Source: Candidatus Enterenecus merdae
Lineage (GTDB): Bacteria; Bacillota; Clostridia; Oscillospirales; Oscillospiraceae
Direction: 5' to 3'
NCBI GenBank assembly: GCA_018716385.1
Contig: DVJZ01000033.1
Location: 1 to 33,984 of the forward strand
DNA length: 33,984 nucleotides
Part shown: piece after piece, positions 1-7,834 of the stretch
Numbering within the stretch: position 1 is the stretch's first letter
How the letters are laid out: each line of letters opens with the position of its first letter
Translations under genes and position numbers: made by a program
The notes under the pieces: model-generated
What the model was told of the DNA's origin: nothing
Database searches by the model: none
Seen by the model: only the letters and a program-made list of their open reading frames with translations

Positions 1-543
1 CCTGTCTCGGCCTGCCCCGCAGCCAGCCCGGCCCAAGATCAGGACGCCTGTCCCGTCCCAGCACCGGAGCAGCCGGGGCAGGAGGATGAGATCGCCCAGG
101 CCATTGTGCGCTTTCAGACCGGCCTGTTCGCCCACATGGGGGTGCAGGCCACCCCCTTGGTCACCCGGGGGGAGGACAGCTATCAAGTGGTGCTGGAAGG
201 GGAGAACCTGGGTGCGCTCATTGGCCACCGGGGAGAGACCCTGGACGCCATCCAGCAGCTCACCGGCTATGTGGTCAACCGGGGCAGGAACCGCCGCTTC
301 CGCATCCATGTGGACGCGGAGGGCTATCGGGCCCGCCGGGCCGAGTCGCTGGAGCGGCTGGCCCGCAAGACCGCCCAGAAGGCGGTGAAGTTCCGCCGCA
401 ACATGACCCTGGAACCCATGAACGCCTATGAGCGGCACATCATCCACACCGCTCTCCAGGACTTTCCCGGCGTGAACACCTATTCCACCGGGGCAGAGCC
501 CAACCGCCGCACGGTGGTGGCCTATGATCCCAGCCAAATGTGA
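1..543 (+). CDS. khpB: KhpB/Jag RNA-binding protein, KH-R3H, 5' partial
   Basis: The frame is open from the first base of the window, so the gene starts upstream; 180 residues are visible. A proline/alanine-rich linker leads into a KH domain with the GxxG loop GHRGETLDAIQ, then an R3H domain with the R-x3-H signature RHIIH in the segment MNAYERHIIHTAL. In Firmicutes KhpB pairs with KhpA and binds RNA, affecting cell elongation and division. It is usually encoded after rnpA-yidC and often before mnmE-mnmG; here mnmE does not follow and mnmG is about 15 kb away. The Jag N-terminal domain is expected before the window. The gene ends with a hairpin terminator, so it probably closes its operon. 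Identification is secure from the two domains in order. Confidence 0.93.
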   Translation, partial: PVSACPAASPAQDQDACPVPAPEQPGQEDEIAQAIVRFQTGLFAHMGVQATPLVTRGEDSYQVVLEGENLGALIGHRGETLDAIQQLTGYVVNRGRNRRFRIHVDAEGYRARRAESLERLARKTAQKAVKFRRNMTLEPMNAYERHIIHTALQDFPGVNTYSTGAEPNRRTVVAYDPSQM

Positions 544-550
544 GTGAACT

Positions 551-590
551 GAGGCCGTCCCGCCGGCAGCGGCAGGGCGGCCTCTTCTTG
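551..590 (+). terminator. Hairpin terminator after khpB
   Basis: GAGGCCG at 551-557 pairs with CGGCCTC at 578-584, with further pairing possible inside the loop, followed by TTCTTG. It begins about 8 bases after the khpB stop codon. The T-run is short and interrupted, so termination may be partial. Confidence 0.55.
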
Positions 591-641
591 TGGAATTTCA
601 AGGCGGGGCGGCCTGCCCCAAGCTGACAGGAGGGATGCCCC

Positions 642-1994
642 ATGGAACGGAAAGGTGGAAAAGGGATGGGAGGCCGTCCCGCTGCCCCGCTGTATGACAG
701 CCTGAAGCGCCTGGCCGCCCGGCGGCCGCTGCGCTTTGACATGCCTGGCCACCACGGGGTGCTCTCCCCTGCACGCCTGGGAGAGGTGGCCCTGGACTTC
801 ACCGAGACCGGGTGCACCGGCGACCTGTTCGGCCCCGGCGGGGACGACATCGAGGCGGCGGAGATCATGTGGGCCCGGCGATTTGGCTTTGACAGCTGCC
901 TATTCCTCACCGGGGGGTCCACCCAGGGGGTGCACACTGGCCTGGCCCTGCTGGCGGGGGCGGGCAGCGCCGTAGCCCTGGACCGGGGCAGCCACCGTTC
1001 CGCTTACCATGCCCTGGCCCTGCTGGATCTCAACCCCCACTACTTGCTCCGCCCCTGGCTGGAGCGGGAGGGAGTGGCTGGGCCCATTCAGCCGGAGGGG
1101 GTGGCGGAAACCCTCCAAAATCACCCGGAAATCAAGACCGTTTGTATTACATCCCCGACTTATTACGGTGTGTTGTCGGATTTGCCCGCCATCGCCAAGG
1201 TGTGCCATGCCCATGGCGCCCGCCTGATGGTGGACGGCGCCCACGGCGCCCACCTGCCTTTCCTAGGCTATGAGGGCTACCAGGCGGCGGATGTGGTGGT
1301 CATGTCCGCCCATAAGACCCTGCCCGCCCTGGGGCAGAGCGCCCTGCTGTTTGCCAACGGCCTGACCCTGGCGCAGCTGCGGGGGATGGGATCGGTGTAC
1401 GGCTCCTCCTCGCCTTCTTACCTGCTTTTGGCGGGGCTGGACGCGGCCCGGGCCTACATGGAGCGGGAGGGGGCCCGCCGGTATGGGTACACCGCCCGGC
1501 GCACCGCCCGGCTGCGCAGCCGATTCCCCGCCTTGCGGCCCGAAAGCGTGGCGTTGGATCCAACCCGGTTGACCTTGGCCTGTGCCGATGGCTTTGCCCT
1601 GGCCCGGCGGCTGCGGGCGGCTGGGATCTTTCCCGAGATGGCCGACCGGGGCCATGTGGTGTTCCTGCTCACCTGCGCCGACGGGCCCCGGCGGTTGGCC
1701 CGGCTGGAACGGGTGCTGGAGAAGCTGGTGGACCAGGGGGCGGAGCCCTACCCCTGCCCTGCCCCGCCAGCCCCGCCCCAGCAGGTGCTCACCCCCCGGC
1801 AGGCCCTGTTTGCCCCCCGGAAGACCCTGCCCTTGAGCCAGGGGGAAGGACAGGTCAGCGCCGGGCAACTGGCCCCCTATCCCCCTGGGGTGCCGGTGGT
1901 GGCCCCTGGAGAGCTTCTGGAGAAAAAACATCTGGTCTATTTGAGGGAAATAGGATATAATAGAAGTGACACAATGGTAGAGGTTGTGTCATAG
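642..1994 (+). CDS. Orn/Lys/Arg decarboxylase-family PLP enzyme
   Basis: A fold-type I PLP enzyme of the Orn/Lys/Arg decarboxylase major-domain family, 450 residues, similar in length to B. subtilis YaaO. Visible landmarks are FDMPGHHG near the N-terminus, LTGGSTQG for phosphate binding, the cofactor aspartate in MVDGAHGAHLPF, and the PLP-lysine motif MSAHKTLPALGQSA. A C-terminal decarboxylase domain with a proline-rich linker follows. AGGAGGG at 628-634 lies 7 bases before the ATG and decides this start. Substrate cannot be told from sequence; relatives act on arginine, lysine or ornithine. In Bacilli this gene sits before tmk-darA-holB-ricT; the order is kept here except that tmk is absent. 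The last 25 coding bases form a palindrome that recurs just before darA. Confidence 0.88.
   Translation: MERKGGKGMGGRPAAPLYDSLKRLAARRPLRFDMPGHHGVLSPARLGEVALDFTETGCTGDLFGPGGDDIEAAEIMWARRFGFDSCLFLTGGSTQGVHTGLALLAGAGSAVALDRGSHRSAYHALALLDLNPHYLLRPWLEREGVAGPIQPEGVAETLQNHPEIKTVCITSPTYYGVLSDLPAIAKVCHAHGARLMVDGAHGAHLPFLGYEGYQAADVVVMSAHKTLPALGQSALLFANGLTLAQLRGMGSVYGSSSPSYLLLAGLDAARAYMEREGARRYGYTARRTARLRSRFPALRPESVALDPTRLTLACADGFALARRLRAAGIFPEMADRGHVVFLLTCADGPRRLARLERVLEKLVDQGAEPYPCPAPPAPPQQVLTPRQALFAPRKTLPLSQGEGQVSAGQLAPYPPGVPVVAPGELLEKKHLVYLREIGYNRSDTMVEVVS
1956..1961 (+). promoter_or_regulatory. Possible -10 box (TATAAT) at the end of the decarboxylase gene
   Basis: A perfect TATAAT lies 6 bases before the first palindrome, so a transcript starting here would begin within or at the palindrome and lead toward darA-holB-ricT. 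No convincing -35 hexamer lies 16-18 bases upstream, so the call is weak. Confidence 0.3.
1967..1991. repeat. Palindromic repeat, copy 1
   Basis: TGACACAA and TTGTGTCA form perfect 8-bp arms around the 9-base spacer TGGTAGAGG. It covers the last codons of the decarboxylase gene, whose TAG stop follows at once. The same 24-base unit recurs at 2183-2206 with one change in the spacer. It could be an operator, an RNA hairpin with a fixed loop, or the end of a small element. Confidence 0.75.
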
Positions 1995-2182
1995 GTTGCC
2001 CAGAAGGCTGCGCAGAGTTCGCGCCCCCCGGCGCAGGGTGCGGAAGAGATGGAATCGGTTTTCGGCTGAGGCATGTACATGGACGAAAACACCACTCGGC
2101 CCGCAAACGTGCGAGCGGAGGGAGTGCGATGAAGCGGGCCGCAAGAATTCCGGAGGAAAAAGCGAAACCTTTTTCGCCGGCC
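1992..2182. other. Intergenic block between two palindromes, no gene
   Basis: About 190 bases between the two palindromic repeats carry no credible coding sequence; the only frame of note is a 70-codon open frame without a good ribosome site or recognisable protein. It holds short self-complementary stretches, for example GCGAAA/TTTTCGC around 2162-2177. In Bacilli tmk occupies this position. The block plus its flanking repeats, about 240 bases, resembles a small non-coding repeat element. Confidence 0.5.
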
Positions 2183-2206
2183 TGACACAACGGTAGAGGT
2201 TGTGTC
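2183..2206. repeat. Palindromic repeat, copy 2
   Basis: GACACAA (2184-2190) and TTGTGTC (2200-2206) are perfect 7-bp arms around CGGTAGAGG. It differs from copy 1 at the first spacer base and at one outer base. It lies 27 bases before the darA start codon. Confidence 0.75.
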
Positions 2207-2233
2207 CAACTGAAACGCAAAAGGGGGATCAAG

Positions 2234-2557
2234 ATGAAACTGCTCATTGCCATTGTCAATCATGACGACGCCAACGCGGTGGTGCAAAACCTGTCCAGAA
2301 ACGGCTTCTCCTCCACCCGGCTGTCCACCACGGGGGGATTCCTGCTGGCGGGCAACGTGACGCTGCTGGTGGGGGTAGAGGAGGACAAGGTGCAAACGGC
2401 CATTGACGTGATCCGGGAGTATTCCCACAGCCGCAAGCAGATGATTCCCACCACCACAGAGATGAGTTACAGTTACATCCCCACCATGCCGGTGGAAGTG
2501 CGGGTGGGCGGGGCCACCATTTTCGTGGTGGACGTGGACCGGTTCGAGCGCCTGTGA
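2234..2557 (+). CDS. darA: Cyclic di-AMP receptor DarA (PstA)
   Basis: A 107-residue PII-like protein that matches the DarA/PstA family in length and sequence: N-terminal MKLLIAIVNHDDA, the N-G-F-x-x-T-R-L-x-T-x-G-G-F stretch at about residues 23-36, and the C-terminal strand with VEVRVGGATIFVVDV. The family forms trimers that bind c-di-AMP; the downstream target is not settled. AGGGGGATCAAG gives a good ribosome site. The stop overlaps the holB start by four bases (GTGA), so darA and holB are translationally coupled, as in other Firmicutes where darA, holB and ricT lie together. Confidence 0.95.
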   Translation: MKLLIAIVNHDDANAVVQNLSRNGFSSTRLSTTGGFLLAGNVTLLVGVEEDKVQTAIDVIREYSHSRKQMIPTTTEMSYSYIPTMPVEVRVGGATIFVVDVDRFERL

Positions 2558-3303
2558 ACCCGCTGCCCCAGACCCTCTCCCACGCCTATCTGGTCACGGG
2601 GGGCAGCCAGGCCAGCCGCGGGGCCTATGCCCTGCGCCTGGCCCAGGCTTACCTGTGCCAAGGGGAGCGCCCTCCCTGCGGGGTGTGCCTGCCCTGCCGG
2701 AAGGCGGCGGCGGGCGTCCACCCCGACCTGATCCGGCTGACCCCGGAGGAGGGCAAGCGGGAGATCGGTGTGGACCAGGCCCGTGCCCTGCGGGCGGACC
2801 TATATGTACGCCCCAATGAGGGGCGGCGGAAGGTCTATCTCATCGACCCGGCCGACGCGCTCAACCCCCCGGCCCAGAGCGCCCTGCTCAAGAGCTTGGA
2901 GGAGGGGCCGGCCTACGCAGCTTTCCTGCTGCTGTCCGGCCAGCCAGGCCTGCTGTTGGACACCATCCGGTCCCGGTGCGAGCAGCTCACCCTGCCCCCA
3001 GAGGAAGAGCCGGCCGATCCCCAGCAGCTCCAGAAGGGGGCGCGGCTGGCCCAGCTGCTGCTGGAGGGGGACGAGCTGGCGGTGGCCGAGGGGCTGGCCG
3101 CCCTGGAGCAGGAGAAGCTCAGCGGCGGGCAGCTGCTGGACCTGCTGGCGGTGGCCGAGGGGCAGGCGGCCCAGGCCCTGGCGATCACCCCACGGCGGGC
3201 GGCGGCGGTGGTGCGCGCGCTCAAGCAGTGCCGGGACAGCGGGGTCTACCACCCTGGCGGCGGACACCTGCTGGGCGCCCTGGCAGCGCGGCTGTTTGGC
3301 TGA
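2554..3303 (+). CDS. holB: DNA polymerase III delta' subunit
   Basis: A 249-residue clamp-loader delta' subunit. It starts with GTG inside the end of darA. Cys35, Cys42, Cys45 and Cys48 (in CGVCLPC and just before) form the zinc module, and the canonical Walker A lysine is absent, both normal for delta'. Other signs are the Walker B-like VYLIDPADALNPPAQSALLK, SLEE, and the sensor/SRC motif TIRSRCEQ at about residues 146-153. Delta' is the rigid stator of the loader that opens the sliding clamp. The protein is shorter than E. coli delta' (334), mainly at the C-terminus, as is usual in this lineage. Followed 51 bases later by ricT. Confidence 0.93.
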   Translation: MNPLPQTLSHAYLVTGGSQASRGAYALRLAQAYLCQGERPPCGVCLPCRKAAAGVHPDLIRLTPEEGKREIGVDQARALRADLYVRPNEGRRKVYLIDPADALNPPAQSALLKSLEEGPAYAAFLLLSGQPGLLLDTIRSRCEQLTLPPEEEPADPQQLQKGARLAQLLLEGDELAVAEGLAALEQEKLSGGQLLDLLAVAEGQAAQALAITPRRAAAVVRALKQCRDSGVYHPGGGHLLGALAARLFG

Positions 3304-3354
3304 TCCCCTTTTTCAAAGCGCGACCAGCGATCAGAATACGGAGGAAACCCTCAC

Positions 3355-4584
3355 ATGACAGAAATCATCGGCGTCCGCTTCAAGGCGGGCGGAAAACAGT
3401 ACTATTTTGACCCCATGGGCCTGCGGGTGGGCAACGGTCAGAGCGTGATTGTGGAGACAGGTAAGGGCCTGGAGTACGGCACCTGCGTGCGGCCCAACGG
3501 CTTTGTCAACGACGAGGCGGTGATGCAGCCCCTGCGTCCGGTGGTGCGCCTGGCCACGCAACAGGACGAGCGGCAGATCGCCGAGAACCGGCGCAAGGAG
3601 AAGGAGGCACTGGGCATCTGCCAAAAGCTCATCGAGCGCCATGGCTTGGAGATGAAGTTGGTGCAGGCCGAGTACAGCTTTGACGGCTCCAAGATCATCT
3701 TTTTCTTCACCGCCGAAGGGCGGGTGGACTTCCGCGCCCTGGTGAAGGACCTGGCCGGGAGGTTCCGGACCCGCATTGAGCTGCGTCAGATCGGTGTGCG
3801 GGATGAGGCGAGGATGCTGGGCGGCCTGGGCATCTGCGGCAAGCCCTTCTGCTGCGCCCAGTTTTTGGACGAGTTCCAGCCGGTATCTATCAAGATGGCC
3901 AAGGTCCAAAACCTCTCCCTCAACCCCACTAAGATCTCGGGCACCTGCGGGCGGCTGATGTGCTGCTTAAAGTATGAGCAGAATGCCTATGAGGATGCGG
4001 TGAAGCGCTGTCCCAAGCAGGAGTCCTTTGTGGAGTGCCCTGATGGGGTGGGCAACGTGGTGTCGGTGGACCTGCTCAAGGAGCGGGTGAAGGTGCGCCT
4101 GGAGGACTCCTCCGAGCAGCCCAAGAGCTATCGGGTCAGCGAGATCCGGGTGGTGCGAAATGGCAAGGGCAAGCGGCCGGAGGATTATGTGGCCCCGCCC
4201 AAGGCGGAGCTGGAGAAGCTGCGGTACATCCCCCCGGAGGGTGAGGGCCAGGCTGCCCTGGGCGGGGCGCGCAACCTGTCTGAGCTGCTGGACCAGTACC
4301 TGGATCAGCAGGGCGGGCAGGGCGCTTCCTCCCAGGCCGGCGGAAGCCGTTCAGGCAGCCGCCGCCGGCGGGGCGGCAAGCGGGAGGGGCAGGGCCAGCA
4401 GCAGTCTGGAAACGCTACCCAGGCCCAGCCTAAGCAGCGGCAGGCCCCGTCCAAGACGGACAAGACCCAGGCCCAGGCAGCCCCGGCTGAAGGAGCCCCG
4501 TCGGGGGAGCGGAAGCGCCGCCGTCACCGCCCCCACCACCGCAAGCCCAAGCCCCCCGCCGGCGGGGAGCAGGGCAACAGCTGA
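3355..4584 (+). CDS. ricT: RicT (PSP1/YaaT) family protein with long basic tail
   Basis: A 409-residue PSP1-domain protein. The core, residues 1 to about 285, matches RicT/YaaT: MLGGLGICGKPFCC and ISGTCGRLMCCLKYEQ hold the conserved cysteines known in B. subtilis to ligand an Fe-S cluster in the RicT-RicA-RicF complex, which directs RNase Y processing. After about residue 305 comes a low-complexity Gln/Gly/Ser/Arg/Pro tail ending in RKRRRHRPHHRKPKPP; B. subtilis RicT is about 275 residues, so the tail is extra. GGAGG lies about 10 bases before the ATG. RicA and RicF homologues are not in this window. The gene ends at the strong shared terminator with divIVA. Confidence 0.92.
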   Translation: MTEIIGVRFKAGGKQYYFDPMGLRVGNGQSVIVETGKGLEYGTCVRPNGFVNDEAVMQPLRPVVRLATQQDERQIAENRRKEKEALGICQKLIERHGLEMKLVQAEYSFDGSKIIFFFTAEGRVDFRALVKDLAGRFRTRIELRQIGVRDEARMLGGLGICGKPFCCAQFLDEFQPVSIKMAKVQNLSLNPTKISGTCGRLMCCLKYEQNAYEDAVKRCPKQESFVECPDGVGNVVSVDLLKERVKVRLEDSSEQPKSYRVSEIRVVRNGKGKRPEDYVAPPKAELEKLRYIPPEGEGQAALGGARNLSELLDQYLDQQGGQGASSQAGGSRSGSRRRRGGKREGQGQQQSGNATQAQPKQRQAPSKTDKTQAQAAPAEGAPSGERKRRRHRPHHRKPKPPAGGEQGNS

Positions 4585-4610
4585 TTGCCCGATCTTCGGT
4601 AGACGAAAAA

Positions 4611-4642
4611 CCGCCCCGGAAGCCACTGGGCTTCCGGGGCGG
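4611..4642. terminator. Bidirectional terminator between ricT and divIVA
   Basis: A perfect 14-bp stem, CCGCCCCGGAAGCC with GGCTTCCGGGGCGG, and loop ACTG. AAAAA precedes it and TTGCTT follows, so the better U-run is on the minus strand, for divIVA. It lies between two convergent genes. Confidence 0.9.
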
Positions 4643-4699
4643 TTGCTTGATAAGCGCTTGCCGGCCGGCCCCTATTTGGCAAGGCTGGCCCAATGGTGA

Positions 4700-5377
4700 T
4701 TAGCGGATCTCATAGTCCTTGCCGAACTGGAGATCCTCAAACCGGCGGGTGGCATCCGGATCCAGCTCGGATGGGGAGTCCAGATCCTCTGCGTCTTCGG
4801 CCTGTTCCGGCTCGGCTTGCTCCTCCCGATTGGGTTCGGCCTGCTGGGGCGGCTGGACGGCGGCGGATACCGACGCCTCGATCTCCGCGGCGGGGTCGGC
4901 TGCCTGCCCCCTGTCGTCCTGGGGCGGGACCAGCTGATCCAGCTTGGCCAGGAAGTCCAGCTCCTCATGGTGGGCTTTCTTCAGCTTCTGCACATAGGCG
5001 GCCGTGGACTCTTGGGCTTGCTTGAGCCGGTACTCCTGGGCGGCAATCTCCGCCTCCAGCTCGGCGATGCGGGCCTCGGCGTTCTCTTCGGCGTCCTTCA
5101 CCAGCTGGGACTTGCGCTTTTCCGCCTCACTGACGATGGAGTCGGCCATCTGCTGGGCCGCCAGCAGGGTCTTGCGCATGGCGTTGTCGGTGGCCCGGTA
5201 CTCCTCGATGGTTTCAGACAGCACTTTCAGCTTGTTCTTCAGGATGGCGTTGTCGTTGTAAAGGGCGGTGTAATCCTCAGTGAGCTGGTCGAGGAACTCG
5301 TCCACCATGGCCATGTGATAACCGCCCAGCGTCGCCTTGGGAAAGGCATGGCTGGCCACTTCCTGCGGTGTCAGCAT
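4700..5377 (-). CDS. divIVA: DivIVA-domain septum/pole scaffold protein
   Basis: A 225-residue DivIVA family protein. The N-terminal lipid-binding region reads MLTPQEVASHAFPKATLGGY and is followed by the VDEFLDQL segment; residues 30 to about 160 are a long coiled coil rich in E, K, A and Q. The last 60 residues are acidic and proline-rich (EQAEPEQAEDAEDLDSP) and end in FEDLQFGKDYEIR. DivIVA binds negatively curved membrane at septa and poles and recruits partners. Its place directly after sepF and yggS is the classic Gram-positive division cluster (yggS-sepF-divIVA; ylmD, ylmG and ylmH are not present here). Confidence 0.92.
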   Translation of the reverse strand: MLTPQEVASHAFPKATLGGYHMAMVDEFLDQLTEDYTALYNDNAILKNKLKVLSETIEEYRATDNAMRKTLLAAQQMADSIVSEAEKRKSQLVKDAEENAEARIAELEAEIAAQEYRLKQAQESTAAYVQKLKKAHHEELDFLAKLDQLVPPQDDRGQAADPAAEIEASVSAAVQPPQQAEPNREEQAEPEQAEDAEDLDSPSELDPDATRRFEDLQFGKDYEIR

Positions 5378-5397
5378 CGTTCAAGCGCCCCCCTCAC

Positions 5398-5856
5398 TCA
5401 AAAGTATAGACCGTTGTTTTCCAGCTCGTCGATGAGATCGCCCAGGATCTCCACGTTATAGGGGGTGATGATGTACGTGGCCAGGGCAACCTTCTTGATG
5501 GTCCCCTCGTTGGCATAGGCCACCCCGGACAGGAAGTCGATGAGGCGGCGGGCGATGGTCTTGTCCGTCTGCTCCAGGTTGAGCACCACGGTGCGCTTCT
5601 CCCGCAGGTGGTCGGCGATCTCCGAGGCATTCTCAAACCGCTCGGGCTTGACCAGCACCACCTGGAGCTGGGTGGTGGTGTGGATGTTGACCACCTTGTT
5701 GTTGCGCCGCTCGGAATCCCGATCCCTCTCCCGGTCTCGATCCCGATCCCGGACGGACTCCCTGGTATTCACAGGGGTAAAGTCCTCCTCATAGACATCC
5801 TCATCCTCGTCCTCATAGGGGCGGGCAAGGCGTTTGATTTCGTCCAAAAAGCTCAT
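5398..5856 (-). CDS. sepF: Cell division protein SepF
   Basis: A 152-residue SepF. The N-terminal amphipathic membrane helix is MSFLDEIKRLARPY, followed by an acidic patch and a linker with an unusual Arg-Asp repeat (RDRDRDRERDRD), then the SepF domain from about residue 53: VVLVKPERFENASEIADHL, the central VVLNLE strand, DFLSGVAYA, and the C-terminal ILGDLIDELE. SepF polymerises and ties FtsZ to the membrane. Its ATG overlaps the yggS stop by four bases (ATGA), so the two are coupled. It is followed 20 bases later by divIVA. Confidence 0.94.
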   Translation of the reverse strand: MSFLDEIKRLARPYEDEDEDVYEEDFTPVNTRESVRDRDRDRERDRDSERRNNKVVNIHTTTQLQVVLVKPERFENASEIADHLREKRTVVLNLEQTDKTIARRLIDFLSGVAYANEGTIKKVALATYIITPYNVEILGDLIDELENNGLYF

Positions 5857-6581
5857 TGGTCAGTACTCCCTTCCTGAATTGGGGGGAACGGGCGGGCGCC
5901 GAACAAGGCGGTGCCCAGGCGCACATGGGTGGCTCCGGCGCACACGGCATCTTGGTAATCATCGCTCATCCCCATCGACAAGTACACCGTATCTGCTCCA
6001 TTATCTCCTATTTCCTTTCTTATGTCAACAGCTAACCGGGCTAAATTTGTAAAATAGGGCAGATTTTTGCCGGGGGCGGCGGCGGGCGGGGGGATGCACA
6101 TCAGCCCCCGCAGGCGCACGTTGGCCAGCTGGGCGGCCAGCCGGGCCATTGGAAGGGCCTGCTGAGGGGCCAGGCCGGCCTTGCTCTGCTCGCCAGCCAG
6201 GTTGACCTCCAGCAGGATCTGCTGCACCACGCCCAGCTTTTCCGCCTGGCGCTGGATGGCCAGCAGCAGCTTTTCCGAGCCCACAGAGTGGATCAGCTCC
6301 ACCCGGCCCACCACAAACTTGACCTTGTTGGTCTGGAGCTGGCCGATGAAGTGGACCTGGGCGCCGTCGTAGGCTCCGGCGGCCAGATGGGCGGTGAACT
6401 CCTGCACCCGGTTTTCCCCGCACACGGTGATCCCCGCGGCGATGGCCTGCCGGATGGTGTCGTCCGTCTGAGTCTTGGTGGCGGCTACCAGGGTGATCTC
6501 CTCCGGATTTCGGCCGCAGCGCCGGGCGGCCTGGGCGATGCCGGCGCGGACGGCAGCCAGCCGCTGGGCAATCAGGTCCAT
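5853..6581 (-). CDS. yggS: YggS/YlmE PLP-homeostasis protein (PLPBP)
   Basis: A 242-residue single-domain fold-type III PLP-binding protein. The PLP lysine is Lys36 in LVAATKTQ. Other family segments are GENRVQEF, HFIGQLQTNKVK, LLEVNLAGEQSK, RGLMCIPP, and the phosphate-binding end LSMGMSDDYQDAV with RLGTALFG. The family buffers PLP and affects amino-acid balance; no enzymatic activity is established. The ATG shares one base with the upstream stop (TGATG), and its own stop overlaps sepF. A much longer frame runs in from upstream, but that part is read antiphase through the adaptor gene and is not real; the start at 6581 fits the family length. Confidence 0.94.
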   Translation of the reverse strand: MDLIAQRLAAVRAGIAQAARRCGRNPEEITLVAATKTQTDDTIRQAIAAGITVCGENRVQEFTAHLAAGAYDGAQVHFIGQLQTNKVKFVVGRVELIHSVGSEKLLLAIQRQAEKLGVVQQILLEVNLAGEQSKAGLAPQQALPMARLAAQLANVRLRGLMCIPPPAAAPGKNLPYFTNLARLAVDIRKEIGDNGADTVYLSMGMSDDYQDAVCAGATHVRLGTALFGARPFPPIQEGSTDQ

Positions 6582-7834
6582 CACCGCACCACCTTTCCGT
6601 CGTACAGCCCCGAGGAGCTCAGGATGATCTCGTCCCCCGGACGCAGCCGGTCGGCGGCCGTCTCGTCCACGGGCTGGACCAGGTAGAACGTGTCCCCGGT
6701 GTAGATCACCTCCACCTGCTTGCGCTCGGCCTGGCGGCCCACCACGGTATACACGAAGTAGAGGTTGCGCTGGCCCACGCTGCCGTCCTCCCGCTCCACC
6801 TCCTGGGTCTCCACCCGCAGGGCCCGGCGGGGGATGCGGATGCCCTCCACGGTGTCTGTGACCAGGCTCACGCGCTGCACCCGCAGCAGCGAGGTGTCGG
6901 ACAGGTTGGAGCGGGCGGAGAAAATGGCCAGCGTCTGGCCCTGGTCGGCCTCCAGCCGCTCCAGCTCCATGGACACGCTGCCGTAGAAGTCCCCGGAGAA
7001 GGAGAGGATGTAGTCCGACCCCTCCACCAGGTGCAGCTGCTCGCTGTCGGGGAACAGGGCGGCAAAGTACCAGGTGGAGTCGGTGATCAGCTTGCCGATG
7101 GAGCCGGTGGCGGCCGCAGTGTCCAGCTCCAGCCACTCTGACAGCTGCTGGGCGGTCAGGCTGTCCAACCCCTGGGGGGTGACCAGGGCCTCGTACCCGT
7201 CCACCTGGCCGGAGAAGATGCCGGAGGCGGGCGCGTAGATGGTCTGGGCCACCTGGCTGAGGGAGCGGCTGAGCGCGTCCCGCTGGGCCTGCTTGTCCGC
7301 AATGAGCTGCTGGATCTCGCCGGAGCCGCCGTAGGCATAGTCCCGCTGGAGTACCGCGGTGCGCAGATTGAGCACCGAATCCTCCAGGTTGGACAGGTCG
7401 CCGGCGGCGGACAGCACCCGCAGGTTGAGGATGGAGCTGACCACCTGCCGGTCCAGCCGGGTCACGTCCACCAACTGGGTGCCGGTGGACTGGGCGTACT
7501 CCAGCTGTTCGATCTCGGCGTCCAGGGTCTGGATGGCCTGCTGGGTGCTCAGGGCGGAGGCGTCGGAGTAAACCAGGGCCACCGTGTCGCCAACGGCGGC
7601 CTTTTCCCCCTCGGAGAGCACCAGATCCACCTGCTCTCCCGCCGCGGACAGCACCCGTTCCTCCCGGATCAGGATACCGGTGGCTTCCACGCCGTGGTTG
7701 ACCGCATCGGTGTAGGCCACGGTGGTGGTCAGCTCCTCCCGGAAGCCGCGCAGCAGGTAGATGCCCAGGTAGACCAGCACGCCAAGGCATAGGATCCCGA
7801 TCATGATTTTGGTGGCAAGGGTGCTCTCTTTCAT
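6581..7834 (-). CDS. HlyD-like membrane-anchored periplasmic-adaptor-type protein
   Basis: A 417-residue protein with one N-terminal membrane segment (about residues 8-27, IMIGILCLGVLVYLGIYLL), a biotinyl-lipoyl/HlyD-type barrel-hybrid region, a helical stretch (residues about 95-190, rich in Q, L and E) and C-terminal beta domains (VRIPRRALRVETQEV, then VEVIYTGDTFYLVQP). It looks like the HlyD_D23/RND-adaptor-like proteins of Gram-positive bacteria that sit beside yggS-sepF in Oscillospiraceae. There is no transporter next to it, so a secretion role is not shown; a cell-envelope or division role is suggested by its coupling to yggS (one-base overlap). Function is not established. Confidence 0.75.
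   Translation of the reverse strand: MKESTLATKIMIGILCLGVLVYLGIYLLRGFREELTTTVAYTDAVNHGVEATGILIREERVLSAAGEQVDLVLSEGEKAAVGDTVALVYSDASALSTQQAIQTLDAEIEQLEYAQSTGTQLVDVTRLDRQVVSSILNLRVLSAAGDLSNLEDSVLNLRTAVLQRDYAYGGSGEIQQLIADKQAQRDALSRSLSQVAQTIYAPASGIFSGQVDGYEALVTPQGLDSLTAQQLSEWLELDTAAATGSIGKLITDSTWYFAALFPDSEQLHLVEGSDYILSFSGDFYGSVSMELERLEADQGQTLAIFSARSNLSDTSLLRVQRVSLVTDTVEGIRIPRRALRVETQEVEREDGSVGQRNLYFVYTVVGRQAERKQVEVIYTGDTFYLVQPVDETAADRLRPGDEIILSSSGLYDGKVVR

Noticed and set aside
1992-2196. A 70-codon plus-strand frame between the decarboxylase gene and darA
   Set aside because: Arg-rich translation of a repeat-like block, no ribosome site, no similarity recognised; it ends inside the second palindrome.
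1967-2206. tRNA or tRNA-like element, because GGTAGAGG resembles a D-loop
   Set aside because: No acceptor stem, anticodon arm or CCA-end context can be folded around it; the arms are a plain palindrome.
5700-5760. Tandem simple repeat in sepF as a phase-variable tract
   Set aside because: The Arg-Asp codons repeat imperfectly and lie in the flexible linker; no homogeneous short unit long enough to suggest slippage switching.
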